Shown: piece after piece, positions 27,073 to 34,778 of the stretch
Layout of the letters: each line of letters begins with the position of its first letter
Position numbering within the stretch: position 1 is the stretch's first letter
DNA from: Nocardia vinacea NBRC 16497
Lineage (GTDB): Bacteria; Actinomycetota; Actinomycetes; Mycobacteriales; Mycobacteriaceae
DNA length: 42,777 nt
Assembly (NCBI RefSeq): GCF_000308835.1
Contig: NZ_BAGN01000026.1
Coordinates: 1-42,777 of the forward strand
Direction of reading: 5' to 3'
Translations under genes and position numbers: made by a program
Notes under the pieces: model-generated
Database searches by the model: none
The model's input: the letters and a program-made list of their open reading frames with translations, nothing else
What the model was told of the DNA's origin: nothing

Positions 27073-28754
27073 CGGAAGCGGTAGCCGAGACCAAGCGTCC
27101 GGCGCTGTCCATCGACTCACTATCGGTCACATTCGCCACCGACGCCGGTCCCGTATACGCGGTCAGCAATGTCTCCTACGAGGTGTTCCCCGGCGAGGTA
27201 CTGGCCATCGTCGGGGAATCCGGCTCGGGCAAATCGGTGAGCTCGCGCACCGCGATCGGACTGCTGCCGAATACCGCGCGGGTCGAGGGCCTGGTCACCC
27301 TCGGCGCGGACAAGGTCACCTCGATGAGCGAGCGGCAGCTCACCGCGCTGCGTGGCGGCGCGATTTCGATGATCTTCCAGGAACCGGGTCGCGCACTCGA
27401 TCCGCTGTTCACAGTGGGCTATCAGATCGCCGAAGCACTGCGGGCGCACAGTGATATGAGCCGCAAGGCCGCCAAGGCCAGGGCGATCGAACTGCTGCGC
27501 ATGGTCGGCCTGCCCGATCCGGAGCATCGGGTGGACTACTACCCGCATCAGCTCTCCGGTGGTCAGAAGCAGCGCGTGATGATCGCGATCGCGATTTCCT
27601 GCGAGCCGAAGGTGATCATCGCCGACGAACCGACCACCGCACTCGATGTCACCGTGCAGGCCGAAATCCTGGAACTGTTGCGCGATCTGCGCGATCGCAT
27701 CGGCAGCGCCATCGTGCTGATCACGCACAATATGGGCGTGGTCGCCGATATCGCCGACCGGGTGGTGGTCATGCGCGACGGCAAGGTGGTCGAGCAGGCG
27801 CCGGTGGACGAGCTGTTCGCGGCACCCAAGCAGGAGTACACCCGCAAACTCCTCGCGGCCGTACCGCATTTGGGTACCGAGCAGTTGGAGCACGGTGCGG
27901 TCGAGGAGGTCGCCGCCGGCGAGCCGGTGCTCGAGGTGACCGATCTGGTGGTGCAGTTTCCCGGACCGTTCGGCAGACCGCCGTTCCGTGCCGTGGACAA
28001 CGTGAGTCTGTCGATTCGGCCGGGTGAAACCCTCGGCCTGGTCGGCGAATCCGGTTCCGGGAAGTCGACCATCGGCCGCTGCGTCGCGGCCTTGCAACGC
28101 CCGACCTCCGGGGTCGTGAAGGTACGCGGACAGAACATCGCGGAGCTGTCGCAGCGGCAGCTGCGGCCTATTCGCCGCCGCTTCGGATTCGTCTTCCAGG
28201 ATCCGGCCAGCTCGCTGAATCCCCGGCTCACGGTCGGCGACTGCGTGGCGGAGCCGCTGATCGTGCACAAGGCGGGCAGTTCGGCGGAGATCCGGGCGCG
28301 AGTCCGCAAGCTACTCGATGACGTGCAGCTGCCCGCGGGCACCGAACGCCGCTATCCGCACGAATTGTCCGGCGGCCAACGCCAGCGCGCCAGCCTGGCC
28401 AGGGCGCTGGTCCTCGATCCGGACCTGCTGGTGGCCGACGAGCCGACCAGTGCGCTGGACGTCTCGGTGCAGGCGGCGGTGCTGGAGCTGTTCGGGCAGC
28501 TGCAGCAGGAATGCGGCTGGGCCTGCCTGTTCATCAGCCACGATCTGGCAGTCGTCGACCAGCTGGCCGATCGGATCGTGGTACTGCGCAACGGCGCGGT
28601 GGTCGAGCAGGGTGATCGTGATCGCATTCTGCGTCGTCCGGAGCAGGAGTACACCCGGCGACTGGTCGCCGCGGTGCCGGTGCCCGATCCGGTGGAGCAA
28701 AGGCGGCGTCGCGCTGAGACGGCCGCATTGTTCGCCACCGAGCAGGGCGACTGA
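27069..28754 (+). CDS. Fused DppD-DppF type peptide ABC transporter ATPase
   Basis: A 561-residue protein with two complete nucleotide-binding domains. Domain 1: Walker A GESGSGKS (49-56), Q104, signature LSGGQKQR (162-169), Walker B KVIIADEP (181-188), switch H220. Domain 2: Walker A GESGSGKST (326-334), Q377, signature LSGGQRQR (433-440), Walker B DLLVADEP (452-459) and the ISHD switch. Such fusions of DppD and DppF are common in actinobacteria. Together with the two permeases and the lipoprotein it forms an importer for peptides or similar solutes. The ATG overlaps the DppC-type stop (ATGA). No terminator is evident before purM. Confidence 0.93.
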   Translation: MTEAVAETKRPALSIDSLSVTFATDAGPVYAVSNVSYEVFPGEVLAIVGESGSGKSVSSRTAIGLLPNTARVEGLVTLGADKVTSMSERQLTALRGGAISMIFQEPGRALDPLFTVGYQIAEALRAHSDMSRKAAKARAIELLRMVGLPDPEHRVDYYPHQLSGGQKQRVMIAIAISCEPKVIIADEPTTALDVTVQAEILELLRDLRDRIGSAIVLITHNMGVVADIADRVVVMRDGKVVEQAPVDELFAAPKQEYTRKLLAAVPHLGTEQLEHGAVEEVAAGEPVLEVTDLVVQFPGPFGRPPFRAVDNVSLSIRPGETLGLVGESGSGKSTIGRCVAALQRPTSGVVKVRGQNIAELSQRQLRPIRRRFGFVFQDPASSLNPRLTVGDCVAEPLIVHKAGSSAEIRARVRKLLDDVQLPAGTERRYPHELSGGQRQRASLARALVLDPDLLVADEPTSALDVSVQAAVLELFGQLQQECGWACLFISHDLAVVDQLADRIVVLRNGAVVEQGDRDRILRRPEQEYTRRLVAAVPVPDPVEQRRRRAETAALFATEQGD

Positions 28755-28886
28755 ATGCACGGGGGAGCCGTCGCGTTTGTCCTGGTCGTGGCCATCCAGC
28801 ACGATGTCCGCTGCAAGCTTGTTATCCGGTTCCGGTAGCGTGAGCTGGCATCTATCCGCCGATTCGGTTTGGAGCTCTCCCCGAAA

Positions 28887-29966
28887 ATGACTGAGCAGAC
28901 CCCCAGTGGTGCCAGTGCCTCGTACGCCGCAGCCGGCGTGGATATCGAGGCAGGTGACCGCGCAGTCGAGTTGTTCGGGCCATTGGCGAAGAAGGCCAGC
29001 CGACCCGAGGTGCAGGGTGGGCTCGGCGGATTCGCCGGGCTGTTCGCACTGAAGGGTGGCTACCGCGAGCCGTTGCTCGCGGCCTCCACCGACGGGGTCG
29101 GCACCAAGATCGCGGTCGCCCAGGCGATGGACAAGCACGACACGGTCGGCCTCGACCTGGTCGCCATGGTCGTGGACGATCTGGTGGTCTGCGGCGCCGA
29201 GCCGCTGTTCCTGCAGGACTACATCGCCATCGGCAAGGTCGTCCCGGAGAAGGTGGCCGAACTGGTCTCCGGCATCGCGGAGGGCTGCGTGCGTGCGGGC
29301 TGCGCACTGCTCGGCGGCGAGACCGCCGAACATCCCGGCCTGATGGATCCCGACGACTACGACCTGTCCGCGACCGGTGTCGGCGTGGTCGAGGCCGATT
29401 CGGTGCTCGGTCCGGACCGGGTGCGCCCCGGCGATGTGGTGATCGCCATGGGCTCCTCGGGTCTGCACTCCAACGGCTACAGCCTGGCGCGCAAGGTGCT
29501 GCTCGATATCGACCGGATGTCGCTGACCGGCCATGTCGAGGAGTTCGGCCGCACTCTCGGTGAGGAGCTGCTCGAGCCGACGGTCATCTACGCCAAGGAC
29601 TGCCTCGCGCTGATCGCCGAAACCGATGTGCGTACCTTCGCACACGTCACCGGGGGTGGCTTGGCCGCGAATCTGGGTCGCGTGATTCCCGCGGGCATGG
29701 TCGCCGAACTGGATCGCGGCACCTGGAATCCGGCGCCGGTATTCAAGATGATCGCGCAGCGCGGCCGGGTCGACCGGGTCGAGATGGAGAAGACCTTCAA
29801 TATGGGCGTCGGCATGGTTGCCGTGGTGGCGCCCGAGGACGTCGACCGGGCCCTGGCCGTGCTGACGGCACGGCACATCGCCTGCTGGACCCTCGGCACC
29901 GTCAAGAAGGCCAAGGACGCCGACGCGGTCCGCGCCGTACTGGTCGGCGAGCACCCGCGCTTCTGA
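28887..29966 (+). CDS. purM: Phosphoribosylformylglycinamidine cyclo-ligase PurM (AIR synthetase)
   Basis: A 359-residue ATP-dependent enzyme that closes the imidazole ring to give AIR, using the FGAM made by PurSQL. The family markers are SYAAAGVDIEAGDRAV, ASTDGVGTKIAVA, ALLGGETAEHPG, SSGLHSNGYSLAR, HVTGGGLAANLGRV and TFNMGVGMV. ATG 28887 is chosen; a TTG at 28869 is also in frame. A GGAG lies 12 nt upstream. The gene follows the peptide-transporter operon by 132 bp, with a TAGCGT -10-like hexamer at 28836, so it may have its own promoter. In mycobacteria purM directly follows purF. Confidence 0.96.
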   Translation: MTEQTPSGASASYAAAGVDIEAGDRAVELFGPLAKKASRPEVQGGLGGFAGLFALKGGYREPLLAASTDGVGTKIAVAQAMDKHDTVGLDLVAMVVDDLVVCGAEPLFLQDYIAIGKVVPEKVAELVSGIAEGCVRAGCALLGGETAEHPGLMDPDDYDLSATGVGVVEADSVLGPDRVRPGDVVIAMGSSGLHSNGYSLARKVLLDIDRMSLTGHVEEFGRTLGEELLEPTVIYAKDCLALIAETDVRTFAHVTGGGLAANLGRVIPAGMVAELDRGTWNPAPVFKMIAQRGRVDRVEMEKTFNMGVGMVAVVAPEDVDRALAVLTARHIACWTLGTVKKAKDADAVRAVLVGEHPRF

Positions 29967-29975
29967 GTCTAATTC

Positions 29976-30139
29976 GCAGTGCCTTCGGCGCTGCGTGTTC
30001 GCGGCCCCCGGGTGTCTCGCGTCCGAGCCGTCGAGACTCGCGACTTCGTCGCATGCGCTTCGACGACTCGGCTGTGTTCGATGGCCGCGCCTTCGGCGCG
30101 GACGCGAGACGGGCCGCGAACGGCGCTCGTAAGACTCGC
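29976..30139 (+). repeat. Dispersed palindromic element, copy B
   Basis: This 164-bp element follows purM. It begins with a hairpin (CAGTGCC, TTC, GGCGCTG). Perfect 11-bp inverted arms GTTCGCGGCCC (29997-30007) and GGGCCGCGAAC (30111-30121) follow, each extended by GTCTCGC-type bases toward the centre. The 30-bp central block at 30033-30062 is identical to 33663-33692 on the opposite strand. No open frame in it looks real. Confidence 0.85.
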
Positions 30140-30173
30140 GCGTAGTGGTTCCGTTTGTCGCGCATGGAAATTC

Positions 30174-30213
30174 ACAACAGCGTCCCGCATCGTCGGATGC
30201 GGGACGCTGTTGT
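30174..30213 (+). terminator. Intrinsic terminator downstream of purM
   Basis: A perfect 18-bp stem (30174-30191 with 30196-30213), GTCG loop, then TGTTG-type weak U-rich tail. It lies about 200 bp after the purM stop, beyond the palindromic element. Confidence 0.8.
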
Positions 30214-30259
30214 TGTGCAAGCCTCGAATGGTTAGTCCGGTCACGCGGCGTCAACGGGT

Positions 30260-30289
30260 GAAGGGGGAGGCCCGTCGGCCTCCCCCTTC
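30260..30289 (-). terminator. Terminator of the DUF3073 gene
   Basis: A perfect 13-bp stem (30260-30272 with 30277-30289) and CGTC loop, 13 bp after the DUF3073 stop. It may act from both sides. Confidence 0.75.
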
Positions 30290-30302
30290 GTCGTCTACCG
30301 AG

Positions 30303-30515
30303 TCAGCGGCGCCAGTCTTTGTAGTCGTCGTCCTCGTCCCAGCGGGATGAGGATTCGTCCGCGTCGTGCTCATCGGACAGCACACCACCACTCCGCTGGG
30401 AGGTGGGGCTACCCGAAAGCTCGCGCTGAAGGCTCGCGAAGTCAGTCGGCGCGGAGCTGTACTTCAGCTCGCGTGCGACTTTGGTCTGCTTTGCCTTAGC
30501 CCGGCCACGGCCCAT
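30303..30515 (-). CDS. DUF3073 small hydrophilic protein (Rv0810c-like)
   Basis: A 70-residue actinobacterial protein of unknown function. The strongly conserved basic N terminus reads MGRGRAKAKQTKVARELKYS, followed by a linker and an acidic, aspartate-rich tail ending DDDYKDWRR. It has no membrane segment or signal. The opposite charges of the two ends suggest nucleic acid or ribosome contact, but that is inference only. Position after purM, on the opposite strand, is the same as in mycobacteria. Confidence 0.9.
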   Translation of the reverse strand: MGRGRAKAKQTKVARELKYSSAPTDFASLQRELSGSPTSQRSGGVLSDEHDADESSSRWDEDDDYKDWRR

Positions 30516-30573
30516 GGCTGACCCCCTCGCGTCACTGCGGGGCGGCCTGGGGTTTGTTGGCGGCCCCGTTCGA

Positions 30574-30580
30574 ATTAATA
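30574..30580 (-). promoter_or_regulatory. -10 element of the DUF3073 gene
   Basis: TATTAAT on the minus strand stands out in GC-rich DNA, 58 nt before the DUF3073 ATG. Just upstream of it (on plus, 30586-30592 with 30607-30613) is an inverted repeat CCTGACA/TGTCAGG overlapping the expected -35 zone, a possible operator or the terminator of the asparaginase gene. Confidence 0.4.
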
Positions 30581-30690
30581 CTCTTCCTGACAGACACTTT
30601 AGCGTGTGTCAGGCGGTCGCGCTTCCAGGAGTGGCGGAAGAACTCCGGAAGTGGCGCCGTTTGCCCGGTTGTCGCCGTCGGGCCGCCCCC

Positions 30691-31635
30691 TCAGACGACC
30701 CCGGGAATCGCTCGGATGACCCCCACCCTGGCACCGCCGCCGAGCACCGGCGGCGCCGCGAGTTCGGCATGCGCGGCGGTCCATTCGACGCCCATGCGAT
30801 GCAGAATGGCCAGCGTCAGGGGGATTCGCGCACGGTCGTGACCATCGGCGATCTTGTATGCGAAGGCCGTTCCGTCCGGTAGCGCCCCGGCGTGCACACC
30901 GTCCGCGCCGATCTTGCAGACCAGGCCGGGAGTGGCCTGCATGGTCAGTAAATCGGGTGCGTTCGTGCCGGAAATCACTCGCGGATTGGCGCGAATCGCA
31001 TCGGCGACGCGCCGCTCCGGCGAACCGGGCGCGGCGGTAGCCATGGCCGCGAACGCACGGGCCAGATTCACCAGTGAGACCGGAATGATCGGTAGTCCGC
31101 AGCCATCGATGCCGAGGTCGGTTTCGGGTTCGCCGGTGAGGTCGGTGATGGTGGCGATCACCGCTTGTTGCAGCGGATGCGCCTGGTCCAGATAGCCCTC
31201 GGTGGGCCAGCCGTTGACGGCGCAGGTGGCGAGCATGGCCGCGTGCTTACCGGAGCAGTTCATGTACACCCGACGGGGTTCGGGTAACGCCTCGGCCCGT
31301 GCACGCTCCTCCTGCGGCAGGTCGGGCGGGCATTCGAGGGACTTCTCGTCGAAGCCGAAACGATCGAGCAGGCGCTCGACCAGGGCGACGTGATCCGGTT
31401 CGCCGTAGTGCGATGCGGTCGCGATGGCCAGCTCGGCATCGTCGAGCGGTTCGAAGCCGTTGCGCAGCAAGGTGATCGCCTGCATGGGCTTGTTGGTGGA
31501 ACGCGGGAAGATCGGGACGTGCACCTCGCCGAGGGCGAGGGTCGGTTCGCCGTCGGCGCCGAGGATCACCACCGAACCGCTGTGCACGCATTCGCGGAAG
31601 CCGGAGCGGACGACCTCGACCAGCTCGACGGTCAT
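30691..31635 (-). CDS. Asparaginase_II family (class 3, Rhizobium-type) asparaginase
   Basis: A 314-residue cytoplasmic amidohydrolase that hydrolyses L-asparagine to aspartate and ammonia in characterised relatives. It belongs to the asparaginase II family typified by Rhizobium etli ReAV, unrelated to the E. coli enzymes. Motifs: RSTNKPMQ with S46 and K49 (catalytic Ser-Lys pair), SHYGEPDH with S75, NCSGKHAAML with C127 and K130, and GIDGCGLPI with C179. The spacing of C127, K130 and C179 agrees with the zinc site known in ReAV. The ATG overlaps the MOSC stop (ATGA), so it is the last gene of the ygfZ-MOSC-asparaginase operon. Confidence 0.88.
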   Translation of the reverse strand: MTVELVEVVRSGFRECVHSGSVVILGADGEPTLALGEVHVPIFPRSTNKPMQAITLLRNGFEPLDDAELAIATASHYGEPDHVALVERLLDRFGFDEKSLECPPDLPQEERARAEALPEPRRVYMNCSGKHAAMLATCAVNGWPTEGYLDQAHPLQQAVIATITDLTGEPETDLGIDGCGLPIIPVSLVNLARAFAAMATAAPGSPERRVADAIRANPRVISGTNAPDLLTMQATPGLVCKIGADGVHAGALPDGTAFAYKIADGHDRARIPLTLAILHRMGVEWTAAHAELAAPPVLGGGARVGVIRAIPGVV

Positions 31636-32411
31636 AGCTCGGCTCCTGTCGGCTCGCCCTGCTGGTGGGCGCTTGCCGCATCGACCTGCTGCTGGTTGGT
31701 GCTTGCCGGATCGGCCCGGTGTCGGCGGGTGCTTGCCGCATCGACCCGCCGCTCGCGGGCACGGCCGGCATTGGTGTGGCGGCGGCCGTGGCGCTCGATC
31801 TGCATCCGCACATCATCGGAGATGGTCGGTTCGGTCGCCAGCAGAATCGCGAGAAGGTCCGGATCGTGGCCGGTGAACAGGTCGCGGACGGTGATGCCGT
31901 GGTCGGGTGTGTGCACGATGCGGACCTCGTCGCCCGCACCGATCGTGCCCTCGGTGAGTACGCGCAGGTAGGCGCCGGTATCGCTCTGCAACGTGAACCG
32001 TTTGACCCAGTGGGACTCGCCGGACCAGTGCTGGAAGGTCGAGCACGGCACGCGGGGCGCACTCACCTCGAGCAGGGTGTCCCCGATGGTCCAGCGCGCA
32101 CCGATCACCGCATCGCTGACCGGGAGTCCGGCGATGCGCAGATTCTCGCCGAACCAACCCGCGGGCAGTTCGCGGCCGAGTTCCTCGCCCCAGCGCCGCG
32201 CGTCCTCCTCGGCATAGGCGTAGACGGCCTGATGCACGCCGCCGTGATGCTTGGTGTCGCACACATAATCGCCGTCGAGACCGTGGGCACGCGCGGCGAC
32301 GCGATGGGGAACAGGTCGCTTGTCGATGGCTGTCCGGCCTACGCGGGTCGGCACCTCCAGTTCGGCATGGACGACGCACACGGCAAGCACCCGAGCGCTA
32401 TCGGGCTGCAT
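31632..32411 (-). CDS. MOSC-domain protein (YiiM-like) with repetitive C-terminal tail
   Basis: A 259-residue protein. A MOSC beta-barrel domain spans residues 30-160, with GLDGDYVCDTKHHGGVHQAVYAY-type sequence in pieces (DTKHHGGVHQAVYAY, WFGENLRIAG) and the conserved cysteine of RVPCSTFQHW. A short helical domain with GHDPDLLAILLA follows to about 215. YiiM-type MOSC proteins are molybdenum-cofactor-dependent reductases or sulfur carriers. The last 40 or so residues are low complexity, made of three 10-residue repeats such as VDAASTRRHR. The ATG shares one base with the ygfZ stop (TGATG), and its own stop overlaps the asparaginase start. Confidence 0.85.
   Translation of the reverse strand: MQPDSARVLAVCVVHAELEVPTRVGRTAIDKRPVPHRVAARAHGLDGDYVCDTKHHGGVHQAVYAYAEEDARRWGEELGRELPAGWFGENLRIAGLPVSDAVIGARWTIGDTLLEVSAPRVPCSTFQHWSGESHWVKRFTLQSDTGAYLRVLTEGTIGAGDEVRIVHTPDHGITVRDLFTGHDPDLLAILLATEPTISDDVRMQIERHGRRHTNAGRARERRVDAASTRRHRADPASTNQQQVDAASAHQQGEPTGAEL
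31671..31760. repeat. Three in-frame 30-bp tandem repeats inside the MOSC gene
   Basis: Units at 31671-31700, 31701-31730 and 31731-31760 each begin GCTTGCCGSATCGRCC. The unit length is a multiple of three, so copy-number change would lengthen or shorten the MOSC protein tail without a frameshift. Confidence 0.85.
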
Positions 32412-33526
32412 CAACGGCCACGCAACCGGTCGACGGCGATCCGACCCGCCTGGGGTGCGTCGTCGGAGGGGACCGAATCCGGATCGATGGCGGCGGCGGT
32501 CGGGCCCGCGACCAGTTCGGTATCGGCCGGGATGGTGCGTTTGATCAAAGCCAGTGCGATGGGACCGAATTCGTAGTGGTCGATGACGGTGCCGAGTCGG
32601 CCGACAGTACGACCGCCCGCAGTGACGTCCTCGCCGGTTGTCGGGCGTTCGTCGGCCGAGCCGTCGAGATGCAGCAGCAACAGGTGGCGCGGCGGCTTGC
32701 CGAGGTTGTGTACCCGGGCCACCGTTTCCTGGCCGCGATAGCAGCCCTTGTCCAGGTGCACCGCACCGTGTTCGGCGATGCCGCCGATCCAGTGGGCCTC
32801 GTGCGGGATGGTCCGTTCGTCGGTGTCGAGTCCGATCCGGGGGCGCAGTGCCGCGACGCGCAGCGCCTCGAAGGCCCACATGCCCGCCGGTTCGGCGCCG
32901 GCGGCGGTGAGGCGAGCCCAGCGGTCGGCGAGCTGGTCGCGTGGGATGACCAGGTCGAAGGAGTCCGCGGTCGGCCACGGCATGCGGCGCAGGAACCCGC
33001 CGTCCGGCAGTGGCACCGCGTCGTAGGTCTCCGGGAGGGTGGAAATGCCGAGCGCTTCGGTCATTTCGGTAATGCGTGGACCGAGCAGGCTCAGCACCGC
33101 ATGATCGGCGGCCTCGACCGGTTTGGCATCAGCCCAGAAGACCATCTTCGCCAGGAACTCCAGCAGCGCCGGTCCGTGCTCGCCTTCGGTGTCGATCCAC
33201 ACCGTGGCGTCCAGCTCGGTGAGCACGAAATGGTGCAGCACCCGGCCGTTGAGATCGAGGTCCAAGTTCTCGGCGGACCGACCGTCACCGAGGCTCGCGA
33301 TGTGCTGGCTGCTGATGGTGTGCAACCAGGTCAGCCGCTCGGCCCCGGTGATTTTCAGGACGAAGCGATGCGATCGGTCGACGATCGCCACTCGCTCCGC
33401 GGCGGCGCGCTGTTCTCGGAAGGGATCCCCGTAATGCCAGGCGACGGCGGCATCCGGTGAACCGGCCGCTCCCGCGACGGCGCCCGGGACAGCGAGGATA
33501 GGACTGGGTGCTACGACCACGGACAC
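32411..33526 (-). CDS. ygfZ: Folate-binding YgfZ/GcvT-like Fe-S cluster maintenance protein
   Basis: A 371-residue protein with a glycine-cleavage T-like fold. The family signature K-G-C-Y-x-G-Q-E is present in DKGCYRGQETVARVHNLGK near residue 270, including the essential cysteine. YgfZ uses tetrahydrofolate to help build or repair certain Fe-S enzymes. The start at GTG 33526 is favoured because TAGAGT lies 7 nt upstream (leaderless); GTGs at 33535 and 33520 are alternatives. It leads an operon with a MOSC protein and an asparaginase and is divergent from pabC. The YgfZ-pabC pairing is conserved in mycobacteria (Rv0811c-Rv0812) and makes sense through folate. Confidence 0.9.
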   Translation of the reverse strand: MSVVVAPSPILAVPGAVAGAAGSPDAAVAWHYGDPFREQRAAAERVAIVDRSHRFVLKITGAERLTWLHTISSQHIASLGDGRSAENLDLDLNGRVLHHFVLTELDATVWIDTEGEHGPALLEFLAKMVFWADAKPVEAADHAVLSLLGPRITEMTEALGISTLPETYDAVPLPDGGFLRRMPWPTADSFDLVIPRDQLADRWARLTAAGAEPAGMWAFEALRVAALRPRIGLDTDERTIPHEAHWIGGIAEHGAVHLDKGCYRGQETVARVHNLGKPPRHLLLLHLDGSADERPTTGEDVTAGGRTVGRLGTVIDHYEFGPIALALIKRTIPADTELVAGPTAAAIDPDSVPSDDAPQAGRIAVDRLRGR

Positions 33527-33615
33527 ATAAACCACTCTAAGCGCGAACCCGATTGCTCGCTTTCAGCGGCCTATCGAGTAGTGCGGGACGTGCGTTGCTC
33601 AGCGACCACGACGGA

Positions 33616-33784
33616 GCGAGTCTTACGAGCGATGTTCGCGGCCCGTCTCGCTTCCGAGTGGCCGAAGCGCATGCGACGAAGTCGCGAGTCTCGGCCGCGC
33701 CGCTAGCGACTGCTTGCAGGTCGCTCGAAAGGGTCAGCCGCGAGACAGAAGGGGGCCGCGAACACGCAGCGCCGCAGGCGCTGC
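33616..33784 (-). repeat. Dispersed palindromic element, copy C
   Basis: A 169-bp inverted copy of the element after purM, in the gap between ygfZ and pabC. It has the inverted arms GTTCGCGGCCC (33634-33644) and GGGCCGCGAAC (33753-33763), the 30-bp block identical to copy B (33663-33692) and the terminal hairpin CAGCGCC/GGCGCTG. Its outer end CGAGTCTTACGAGCG also matches copy B. The rest of the 301-bp gap holds the two leaderless promoters. Confidence 0.85.
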
Positions 33785-33836
33785 CAATCCAGCACAGTCC
33801 TAGGCGCGGTCAACGAACAGCGCCTACGCTCGACCC

Positions 33837-34754
33837 ATGGTGGATCGAGTTCTTGTAACACTCGACGGCGCCGTCCAGGATCCGGACGCGCCGTTGTTGT
33901 TTGCCGACGACATCGGCGTACTGCGCGGTGACGGTGTCTTCGAGTCGGTTTTGGTTCGTGCCGGTGACGCGTGCGCGATCGAATTTCATCTAGGCCGACT
34001 GCGTCGTTCGGCGCAGGCGCTCGATCTACCCGAGCCCGAGTTGGGTAAATGGCGAGACGCGGTCGAGACGGCGACGAAGGAATGGGGGACCGACCGGGAA
34101 GGCCTGATGCGGCTGGTCCTCACCCGTGGGCGCGATACCGAGCTGTCGGCTCCGTCCAGTGTCACCTCGGGTGACCTCGCGGCCGCGGTGCCGGTGCCGA
34201 CCTCCTATGTGCTGGTGCTGCCGGTGCCGGAACGGGTGCAGAAGGCGCGCACCGACGGCGTCGCGGTGATGTCGCTATCGCGCGGGATCTCGGTCGATCT
34301 GGCGCAGGCCGCGCCGTGGCAGCTGCTGGGTGCGAAGACGCTCTCCTATGCCACCAATATGGCGGCGCTGCGGTTCGCGCAGCGGATGGGCGCCGATGAC
34401 GTGATCTTCACCAGTACCGAGAACCGGGTGCTGGAGGGGCCGCGCTCCTCGGTGGTGATCGTGCGCGATAAGCAGTTGATCACCCCGCCCGCGAAGAACG
34501 GCGTCCTGCCGGGGGTTACCCAGCGCGCGCTGTTCGCCGAGGCCGAGAAGGCGGGGTGGAAGTGCAGCTATGACTCGTTGTTCACCGCCGACCTGTTGAC
34601 CTGCGACAGCATTTGGCTGGTGTCGAGCATCACGCTCGCCGCGCGGGTGAATTCACTGGACGGATTGCGCATGATGGCGCCGGACAATGCGGGCGAAATC
34701 ATCGAATTGGTGGACCGAGGAGTGGAGCGGGCCGGGGCCATCGGCGATTGGTGA
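33837..34754 (+). CDS. pabC: Aminodeoxychorismate lyase (class IV PLP enzyme)
   Basis: A 305-residue fold-type IV PLP enzyme. In folate synthesis it eliminates pyruvate from 4-amino-4-deoxychorismate to give p-aminobenzoate. The PLP lysine is K167 in LLGAKTLSYATNM, and N-terminal DDIGVLRGDGVFESVLV with the R-containing HLGRLRRSA helix is typical. C-terminal CDSIWLVSSITLAARVNSLDG completes the fold. Class IV aminotransferases are hard to separate by sequence; a D-amino acid or branched-chain aminotransferase role cannot be excluded, and the mycobacterial homologue Rv0812 has been discussed in both ways. TACGCT lies 6 nt before the ATG, indicating a leaderless mRNA. Confidence 0.87.
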   Translation: MVDRVLVTLDGAVQDPDAPLLFADDIGVLRGDGVFESVLVRAGDACAIEFHLGRLRRSAQALDLPEPELGKWRDAVETATKEWGTDREGLMRLVLTRGRDTELSAPSSVTSGDLAAAVPVPTSYVLVLPVPERVQKARTDGVAVMSLSRGISVDLAQAAPWQLLGAKTLSYATNMAALRFAQRMGADDVIFTSTENRVLEGPRSSVVIVRDKQLITPPAKNGVLPGVTQRALFAEAEKAGWKCSYDSLFTADLLTCDSIWLVSSITLAARVNSLDGLRMMAPDNAGEIIELVDRGVERAGAIGDW

Positions 34755-34778
34755 GGTCGCCGGGCCGTGATCTTCGTC

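Noticed and set aside
29979..30350. Plus-strand gene of 123 codons after purM
   Set aside because: It runs through the palindromic element and two terminators, and lacks a ribosome site.
33553..33858. Plus-strand gene of 101 codons before pabC
   Set aside because: It consists mainly of palindromic element copy C and overlaps the pabC start.
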